Source: an uncultured Sutterella sp. (lineage in GTDB: Bacteria > Pseudomonadota > Gammaproteobacteria > Burkholderiales > Burkholderiaceae_F). From it: a stretch of 13,031 nucleotides of DNA. The position numbers and the translations under genes are program-made. The notes beneath the pieces were generated by a model. That model did no database searches. It was not told the origin of the DNA and saw only the letters and a list, made by a program, of their open reading frames with translations. Below, in pieces: positions 5,743 to 11,413 of this stretch; the stretch's first letter is position 1; every line of letters starts with the position of its first letter. The stretch is taken from positions 1 through 13,031 of the forward strand of contig CAAECY010000063.1 of NCBI GenBank assembly GCA_900754475.1. The letters run 5' to 3'.

Positions 5743-7463
5743 CGGGCGGCTCCTTCGTTCGCTTCAGTCACTTCTTTCACTTCGGCCGACTTCTTCCCTT
5801 CGAGCGCGGCGCAGCCGTTTGCCCAGCTGTCCGATGTGGACGACCCCGCATTCGCGTCGTAGCCGCGGTAGGGGTGGCGGAGGCTGATCGCACCCTTCCA
5901 ATCGTTCGTAGACCCCGAGCGGTAGTAGATGTCAATGGTCGCCCGGACGAGGCAGTCGGTCCCGTTGCAGCTGTTTTCCGCCACCGTCACCTTCGCGCGG
6001 CAGGGGGAAGCGGTATCCGCAATCTCGCGGCCCGTCGTCCCCGTGATTTTGGTTTCGGGGTAGCCGCCGTTGAGTTTCAAGGTGAAGCTCCTCCCGAAGA
6101 GCGAGGGCTTCGCGCAGGTCGTCGTGATCGTTGCGGTGTCCGCCCCGGGGCAGCCGTCGTCAAAAAGCGACGAGTCCCCGGTCGTGGTCGACGTCGCCTT
6201 TTCCCCGAGCGTGCAGGAGTCGGGCGTAACCGTCACCGTAAGAACGTTTTCGCACGTGAGGTTTTCTTCGACGATTTGCGTTGCGCGGCAGGTGGCGGGC
6301 CACACGCCCGTGGCGGTGGCGGTCGTCGTTTCCTTCACGGTCGAGACGGGCGCCAAAGCGTCCGCGTCGAAGTAGCAGCGCTCGGTGGTTTCGGGCGTGG
6401 TTTCCAAGGACGCGGGGATGCGGCACGCCAAGGTCGTCGCAAAGGCGAGCGACTTCGTGCAGGTCCAGCGGGTCCAACTTTCGCCCGCGGTGACGTGCCA
6501 GCCCGACGTGCAGTCGTTCGTCACGTACCAGCCGCCCGGGCGGCAGGTTTCGGTCGTTTTGACGGGGTCCGTCGTCACCACGAACTGCGTGCAGTCTTCC
6601 GTGCTTCCGATCCCCGGGACTTCCACGACCTGGTCGTGAATGGCGTCGTTTTTGTCGTCGAGAACGGAGTCGTCGATCTCGGGGCGTTCGGGGAATCCGT
6701 GGTCGAGCTCCTGAACGGCCAAGCACTCGGGGTCGTTTTCGTTGCGGCAGACGACGACGCGGTCGGTGGCGGGGTTGAAAAGGGACCCGTAGCCCCCTTG
6801 GTAGAGCTTCGTTTGCTCTTCAACGAGAGAGAGGTCCCCGGAGCCGAAGCCCCCGAGCATGTCGGACGTTGACGACCCGCCGATCACGTCGTTCGCGTTC
6901 GGGACCTCGGTGCCGTTGGCGGCCGTGACGGCGTCCGAGGCCGACATGGCCGCACGGACTTCGGGGGCCCAGGCGGTCAAAAAGGAAGGTGCGACCGTCA
7001 AGGGGACGAGCCGGCCTTCGGGGGAAGTCGAAGAGGTCGAGGCGTGCTTCTCTGCGGATGCCTTCGTGTCGGCTTCCTTCGTTGCTTGAGGTTTCTCTCG
7101 GGCCTTCGATTCCGCCGCCGCGCGGTTCACGGCTTCGGGGTCGTTGAGTATGAGGCTCGGGCGGATCATGCCCGCAAGGAGCATGCCGACGAGCGCCAAA
7201 AGGGACGCCCCGACGAGGACGTCGAGCGCGCGGGAGAGGCGCTTTCGGCGAAGCGCTGCGCGGCGAAACTCGATGTCGGCTTCAAGGTCGGCTTCGAAGG
7301 CGGGGTTCCGGGTCGGGTGAGAGGAGTGAGCGGAGCGGGTTTCGGAGTTGTCGGTTACGGGCACGGTTTCGAGCACGGGGGCGCGTACGGCATCGAGCGC
7401 GGCGTCTTCGGCTTCGATTTCGGTTTCGGCTTCGGCGGAGGCAGTGGTGTATCGGCGGGTCAT
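5739..7463 (-). CDS. membrane-anchored Cys-rich protein, TraN N-terminal-half-like
   Basis: 574 residues. Residues 1-75 are acidic, Ala/Glu-rich, then basic (RRAALRRKRLSR). Residues 79-100 form one transmembrane segment (LDVLVGASLLALVGMLLAG), so a signal anchor with the rest periplasmic is likely. Residues 110-160 are a low-complexity linker. From about 220 (YQGGYGSLFN) come FPERPEIDDSVLDD and a run of widely spaced Cys (239, 247, 291, 307, 318 and others to about 504) with TTETCRPGG. This recalls the N-terminal half of large TraN proteins, where a short Tyr/Gly region and an RPxID-type segment precede Cys pairs. The gene sits directly before traN and overlaps it as ATGA, which fits a split TraN; a separate TraN partner is the alternative. 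The ATG lacks a good Shine-Dalgarno. Family assignment is from remembered patterns and is moderate. Confidence 0.6.
   Translation of the reverse strand: MTRRYTTASAEAETEIEAEDAALDAVRAPVLETVPVTDNSETRSAHSSHPTRNPAFEADLEADIEFRRAALRRKRLSRALDVLVGASLLALVGMLLAGMIRPSLILNDPEAVNRAAAESKAREKPQATKEADTKASAEKHASTSSTSPEGRLVPLTVAPSFLTAWAPEVRAAMSASDAVTAANGTEVPNANDVIGGSSTSDMLGGFGSGDLSLVEEQTKLYQGGYGSLFNPATDRVVVCRNENDPECLAVQELDHGFPERPEIDDSVLDDKNDAIHDQVVEVPGIGSTEDCTQFVVTTDPVKTTETCRPGGWYVTNDCTSGWHVTAGESWTRWTCTKSLAFATTLACRIPASLETTPETTERCYFDADALAPVSTVKETTTATATGVWPATCRATQIVEENLTCENVLTVTVTPDSCTLGEKATSTTTGDSSLFDDGCPGADTATITTTCAKPSLFGRSFTLKLNGGYPETKITGTTGREIADTASPCRAKVTVAENSCNGTDCLVRATIDIYYRSGSTNDWKGAISLRHPYRGYDANAGSSTSDSWANGCAALEGKKSAEVKEVTEANEGAAR
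5750..5756 (-). promoter_or_regulatory. Shine-Dalgarno of traN
   Basis: GAAGGAG lies 7 nt before the ATG at 5742, inside the end of the upstream gene. It supports this start and coupled re-initiation across the ATGA overlap. Confidence 0.75.
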
Positions 7464-7600
7464 GGGAAAAGTCGCTTCGGGAATGACGGGTGGGTGATCG
7501 GGTTCAAGGGGTTTGAGGGTTGCGGTAGTCGAGCGGAGTAGGGGAGGGCGCTCGATGCGCTCTTCACGCGGCTCCTTCAGGGTTCCTCTCAGGGTTCTTT
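7464..7600 (-). other. 137-nt spacer trbC / TraN-like gene
   Basis: After the third UGA the trbC frame has 38 further sense codons and closes at a TGA (7460-7462) overlapping the next ATG (7463) as ATGA. Most of these codons end in G or C. No terminator, promoter or clear Shine-Dalgarno is visible. Confidence 0.7.
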
Positions 7601-7612
7601 TCAGGGTTCGGC
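7577..7612 (-). repeat. 12-bp tandem repeat x3 carrying three in-frame UGA stops of trbC
   Basis: On the plus strand TCAGGGTTC recurs at 7577, 7589 and 7601, exactly 12 nt apart. On the coding strand this reads GAACCCTGA three times in the trbC frame, so Glu-Pro-stop is repeated. The first copy supplies the last two codons and the stop of trbC. Confidence 0.95.
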
Positions 7613-8566
7613 TAGGTGAACGCTCAAGCCTTTTTCTCGGAGGTGTTCGTGCAAGTAAGCCCTCACCCCGCGATCTCGGGCGCGTTGCGCGAGGCGGGCG
7701 GCTCCGTAGACGGGATCGACCGCCCCCGGCAAAACTTCAAGCGCATTGCCGCAGATCGCCACGAGCGCGGGCATCGGAAGGACGACGCGGTCTTCGGGGG
7801 CGCGGTTTGCGTTGAGGCTCCGTTCGATCGCTTCCCAGGGCAAAGGATTGACGGAAACGTTGATGCCCGCCTTCACGAGCGCCGCCGCGTTTCCGAGCTC
7901 GAACTTGTCGCGCGGCAGGAGCCCTTCCGCCTTGAGGACGTCGCTCATTTCGAGGGTTTCTTTGCGAAACGCGGGATTCCTCTCGCGGGGCTTCACGGGA
8001 AAGCCCGTCACGGCGACGGTGGCGCCCAACCGTTCGGCCGAGCGCGCGAGCCTCAAGAGCACGTCTTCGGGCATCCGGCTGTCGACGTAGAGGACGATTT
8101 CGCCCGAGCGCTTGGTGCGTAGCGGCGTGAGGTTTTGGGCGTCATTCGGGACGGACCCGTCGAGGCCGACTTCCCCGATCTCCGGGAGGCTCCGCAACGT
8201 TTGAGGCCCGACGCGGTCGGTCATGTCGGCCAAGCGCGTCGCCTGAGCGGAAAGGGCCGGGACATTCGAAAGGGGCGGGACTTCCGCAGCGAAGGCGGCG
8301 CTCGCAACGGAGCCCATAAAGGAGCCCGCAAGGCTCGTGACGCCGAGGAGGCTGAAAAGCGCGGGAAGAGCGGGAAGAGCAGTGCGGCCTACACGGGAGA
8401 AGCCGAAAGCGGGCACTTGCTTGCCTTTGTGAACGGAGCCGCTCGCGTACGTAAAGTACGTGAGCGCGCACTTCGCTTGCGCGTTTGCAGTAAGGCTCGG
8501 GGGAAGCTTCACGGGCGCGAAGCGTCGGGCGACGAGCTCGGCCAAGGATGAGATGAACTTCGACAT
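7601..8566 (-). CDS. trbC: TrbC, F-type pilin assembly / transfer protein
   Basis: 321 residues against about 212 in F TrbC. The first 60 residues are an unusual hydrophilic extension. Residues 62-94 are the hydrophobic leader (repeat ALPALPAL, ending ASAAFAA). Residues 155-195 match the TrbC core: IVLYVDSRMPEDVLLRLARS then GATVAVTGFP, compare F LYFVSFSIPEEGLKRML and IPATLRG. Residues 261-297 (VVLPMPALVAICGNALEVLP, then a helix) match F VPALVVFCSQGYDIIRG, including the single Cys at 272. TrbC is a periplasmic thioredoxin-fold protein needed for F pilus assembly; no CXXC is seen. The ATG lacks a convincing Shine-Dalgarno, and its frame continues upstream through a UGA into TraU-TraW. The gene ends in a triple UGA repeat. 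The family call is good; the start is less certain because of the long extension. Confidence 0.82.
   Translation of the reverse strand: MSKFISSLAELVARRFAPVKLPPSLTANAQAKCALTYFTYASGSVHKGKQVPAFGFSRVGRTALPALPALFSLLGVTSLAGSFMGSVASAAFAAEVPPLSNVPALSAQATRLADMTDRVGPQTLRSLPEIGEVGLDGSVPNDAQNLTPLRTKRSGEIVLYVDSRMPEDVLLRLARSAERLGATVAVTGFPVKPRERNPAFRKETLEMSDVLKAEGLLPRDKFELGNAAALVKAGINVSVNPLPWEAIERSLNANRAPEDRVVLPMPALVAICGNALEVLPGAVDPVYGAARLAQRARDRGVRAYLHEHLREKGLSVHLAEP
8440..8466. repeat. imperfect inverted repeat inside trbC
   Basis: Arms CGCTCGCGTAC and GTACGTGAGCG (11 bp, one mismatch) flank a 5-nt loop within codons 33-43 of trbC, in the N-terminal extension. It could form an mRNA hairpin early in the gene; it may equally be coincidence of the codons used. 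Confidence 0.6.
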
Positions 8567-8626
8567 GGAATGAAACGCAAAAGGGAAAAGAGACGAAAGA
8601 CGAAAGCGGTTCGGGTGCTTGGGTTG
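8567..8626 (-). other. 60-nt spacer traU-traW / trbC, in frame and stop-free
   Basis: The spacer is exactly 20 sense codons in the shared frame of both flanking genes, so only the UGA at 8627-8629 separates them. It holds a 7-bp direct repeat (GACGAAA on the plus strand, 8592-8605). No Shine-Dalgarno precedes the trbC ATG; the upstream bases are pyrimidine-rich. Confidence 0.8.
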
Positions 8627-11413
8627 TCACTGAGCACCGAGAGCGGGCATGACGCTCGTCGACTCGGTGCGCTCGATGCCGTCCGCATCCGTCGGGGCGT
8701 CAAAGCGCAGGAACCCGTCCTCGGTCAACGCCCCCTGAAAGAGGACGTGGGCTTCGGGCGTCAAGCGCACGAACGCGGGCAACGCGTTGAGCCCCAAGCG
8801 GCGCGTGAGTGCTCCCCCTTGGTCGAACCAGATCCGGGTGCCGGGGAGAATCCTTTCGGCCGTGCTCCGAGAGCCCGCCGTCAGAACGACGCGAAGCGGG
8901 AGGAGGTGTTCGGCGTCCTTGCGGTCGTCTCTTTGGGTGTCCGGTCGGGCGTCGGATCCGTTCCCCTTCACGGCCGTCGACGTACCCGCAGCCCCCGTGA
9001 GGCGGGCGAGCTTCGCGAGGTCGTCGACGGCATCGTCATTCGAGGACTTGGGATCGGTCGTCTTTGCGTCGAGCTTCATGAGTCGCGCGGCAAAGGCGAG
9101 CTGCACGGGGTCCGTCGCATCGATGAAGAGGAACCGCCGCTCGAAGGGGCCAAGCAGGTTCTCCAAGCGCCGACGGTCCTTTTCTTCCCAGGCGACGTGC
9201 CGCACGTGAAGGCGCGAGCGGGTTTCGCGGGGCAACACGCGGGCACCCGTCGGGGTTTCGGCCGCTTGACGCACCGCGGCGATTTCTTTCTCGACCGCCT
9301 CCTGCCAGAGGCCCGATCTTTCCCACCGGCGGGCGGTGGCGTGAAGGAGCTCCAGGAAGTCGGGGTCGGTGTGGGGGTAGAGGGGCCCCTCCGCGGGGTG
9401 CACCGTCACCGACACCCGAGCGTCGCAGCGGGGTTGAGCATTCGAAGGATCGGCAGAATCGGAAGCCTCGGGCATCTCGGCCGCCGGTTCTCGGCTCGGA
9501 AAGAGGCTCTTCTCTTCGAGAGCGCTTTCGAGTGAGGCTTCCTGCGAGGTTTCGATCGAGGTTTCCGGCACGATCTCCAGACGTCGGAGGTCCCCGACCG
9601 TACGGGGCTCTTCGGTCGGGGCGGCATGCGCGGTCGCCGTAGTCATGGACGTCATGGCCGTCATGGCGGTCATGCGGGCGACCATTGCGGTGAAGGCCGA
9701 AAGGGCACGGGCGACTTGCACACGGCGGAGGTCTCGGAGGTCCGTGAGGACGTTCGCAGAGTCAGCCGCATCGCCCGCATCGGCCGTCGGGCGGATTTCC
9801 CGCAGGAACCCGTTCGCGTCGTTGCCTTCACGGCGGTCGTTGCGTTCGTCGTGTCCGTCGAACTCGCGGATTTCGGGCAGGAGCTTTGCGGGCTCGATCC
9901 CCTCACGGCGTTCCGTGCGGGGTGCCGTCGAGGTGTCGTTCTGCGTGTTCGTGTCATCCGTGTTGCCGTTGCGGTTCGTGCGCGCACGGTCGGCGGCCGC
10001 CGGTCGGGCGCGGTGCTCGTCCGGATTCTGAATGGCGGACAAAGCCGAGAACGCATTGCGGCTTGCGGGCTTCGGGAAGATTTCTTCCGGCACCCGCCCG
10101 AGGCCCATGCCTTCGGTGCCCGGCGCAACGGACGAGGCGTCGATTTTCTTCGTCATGCAGCAGTCGCGCTTGCGCCAGAGGAGGATCGCTCCGTCTTCGC
10201 CCGTCATGGGCGTTGTCTTGTAGGGGCCGAGAAGAGCGGTCGAGCGCCCGAGCGGCTGACAGCACGAAGACCCCGACGCGTTTCGGCTCGGGTACACGAG
10301 CTGCGTGCGCCAGACGTCCTTCTGAAAAAGGGGCTGCATGTAGGGACCGCACTGGCCGCGCGCGCCGTGACCCGAAAAGAGCACGCCTTCGCGCGTGAGT
10401 TTTTGCGCGAAGCGGTGCGCCATCAGGTGCCAGGCCTGAACCGACCCCGTCATCGCGGCCATCCAGCCCGAAAGCGGGAAGACTCGGCCCTGACAGCCCG
10501 AACACCAGTAGAGCGTGTTGATGGACGTCCCGAGCAACGCCGTCGCGCAGTCGACCGCACACGCCCCGCCCGAAGCGGCGGAGGTAAAGAGCGCGGCGTC
10601 GGGCGAGAGAAGGAACGACGTCACCGTGTCGTCCCACAGGGGATCGAGCTCCGACAAGTAGGCGAGGTCCCAGGGAGCGGTTTCGAGGCACCCCGTGTCG
10701 GCGACGGCCTCCGTAATGAAGAACCACGGCGACTGGTACCAGTGCACGTTCCAGAAGGCCGTGCGACGACGGGTTTCTTCCGTGCGGCTCGTGCGGGCGT
10801 GGTCGCTCGAACCGGGACCCTCCATGGAGATGCCGCCGAGTTGCGGGAAGCACCACGGGTGCCGAACCACCTCGGCCGTGCGCAGGGGCTCCCAGAAGGA
10901 GAAGTTGAGGCCCCCTTCGACGTTGATGTCGGAGCCGCACAGGCAAAAGGCCGTGGCGTCCGTTTCAACGTCGGGAAGGTCCCCCGAGACCGAGACGGGA
11001 ATGGTCTTTCCCAAGACCATCGGGAACATGCACGACCAGCAGAGGTCCTTGATGGGATTCGGGACTTCGCCCGAACAGGCCCCCGGGGTGTTGCGGGCAA
11101 CGCGCGAGCGCTTCAAGAGCGTCTCGCGGTGGTGCTTCGCTTCGTCCGCCAAGGCGCGGGCTTTGGCTTCGAGGTCGCGCACGCGCTCGGAGGGCGGAAG
11201 GGCGGATTCCGCTTCGGCTCCCGAAATCACATTCGCACGGGCTTCCGACACTCCAAACCCGAGTCCGAGCCCGAGCGTTCCCGCCATGGCAACCATCGTC
11301 CAAAGGAAGACGGTGAAGAGGAGGGGACGAAGGAGCACGTAAAGGGCGGTCCAAGCCCCCTCGGTTTCGTCGAGGAGGGCTTCGCGATGCGCTTGGGATT
11401 TCCCGATCGTCAC
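8627..11413 (-). CDS. traU-traW: TraU-TraW fusion, F-type conjugative transfer / pilus assembly
   Basis: 928 residues with a GTG start. Residues 20-60 form an N-terminal signal peptide ending in SEARA. Residues 61-425 are TraU: IKDLCWSCMFPMVLGKTIPV, the CLCG pair at 157-160, the HPWCFPQLGG region, and the terminal WRKRDCC near 413-419, with about 16 Cys in all. F TraU is about 330 residues and ends near that DCC. Residues 426-564 are a hydrophilic low-complexity linker. Residues 565-597 resemble a second signal peptide ending in AHA. From about 670, TraW begins: GPLYPHTDPDFLELL with ERSGLW, then RFLFIDATDPVQLAFA, RVVLTAGS and RIWFDQGGALTRRLG with LPAFV. These match F TraW motifs in order (WPVKEPDML, LYFINGDDPAQVAW, VYFDQNGVLCQRLG). 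Both proteins are periplasmic; TraW acts in pilus assembly and TraU also in DNA transfer. F has the opposite order, traW then traU, as separate genes. Confidence 0.93.
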   Translation of the reverse strand: MTIGKSQAHREALLDETEGAWTALYVLLRPLLFTVFLWTMVAMAGTLGLGLGFGVSEARANVISGAEAESALPPSERVRDLEAKARALADEAKHHRETLLKRSRVARNTPGACSGEVPNPIKDLCWSCMFPMVLGKTIPVSVSGDLPDVETDATAFCLCGSDINVEGGLNFSFWEPLRTAEVVRHPWCFPQLGGISMEGPGSSDHARTSRTEETRRRTAFWNVHWYQSPWFFITEAVADTGCLETAPWDLAYLSELDPLWDDTVTSFLLSPDAALFTSAASGGACAVDCATALLGTSINTLYWCSGCQGRVFPLSGWMAAMTGSVQAWHLMAHRFAQKLTREGVLFSGHGARGQCGPYMQPLFQKDVWRTQLVYPSRNASGSSCCQPLGRSTALLGPYKTTPMTGEDGAILLWRKRDCCMTKKIDASSVAPGTEGMGLGRVPEEIFPKPASRNAFSALSAIQNPDEHRARPAAADRARTNRNGNTDDTNTQNDTSTAPRTERREGIEPAKLLPEIREFDGHDERNDRREGNDANGFLREIRPTADAGDAADSANVLTDLRDLRRVQVARALSAFTAMVARMTAMTAMTSMTTATAHAAPTEEPRTVGDLRRLEIVPETSIETSQEASLESALEEKSLFPSREPAAEMPEASDSADPSNAQPRCDARVSVTVHPAEGPLYPHTDPDFLELLHATARRWERSGLWQEAVEKEIAAVRQAAETPTGARVLPRETRSRLHVRHVAWEEKDRRRLENLLGPFERRFLFIDATDPVQLAFAARLMKLDAKTTDPKSSNDDAVDDLAKLARLTGAAGTSTAVKGNGSDARPDTQRDDRKDAEHLLPLRVVLTAGSRSTAERILPGTRIWFDQGGALTRRLGLNALPAFVRLTPEAHVLFQGALTEDGFLRFDAPTDADGIERTESTSVMPALGAQ
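9623..9721 (-). other. internal signal-peptide-like segment between TraU and TraW
   Basis: Residues 565-597 of the fusion start at an in-frame GTG (9721) and run through a basic then moderately hydrophobic stretch to the Ala-rich cleavage-like site AHA/AP. It looks like the leader of a formerly separate pre-TraW kept inside the fusion. Several in-frame ATG codons lie in it. I see no Shine-Dalgarno before the GTG, so independent initiation is not supported by the sequence alone. Confidence 0.55.
9644..9673 (-). repeat. 9-bp in-frame tandem repeat (Met-Thr-Ala)
   Basis: About three and a half copies of ATGACSKCC-type units encode MTAMTAMTSM inside the internal signal-like segment. Copy number would change the length of the hydrophobic core in steps of three residues. 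Confidence 0.8.

Noticed and set aside
1081..8629. Reassignment of UGA to a sense codon in this organism
   Set aside because: Trp is encoded by ordinary TGG throughout, no UGA interrupts any conserved domain, and GTGA and ATGA overlaps use TGA as a true stop. Local readthrough remains possible; a code change is not supported.
8627..8630. GTG at 8630 overlapping the TraU-TraW stop as the trbC start
   Set aside because: It is in a different frame from TrbC, and the resulting ORF is an Arg/Pro-rich shadow. It would need a 1-nt indel in the spacer to be the ancestral start.
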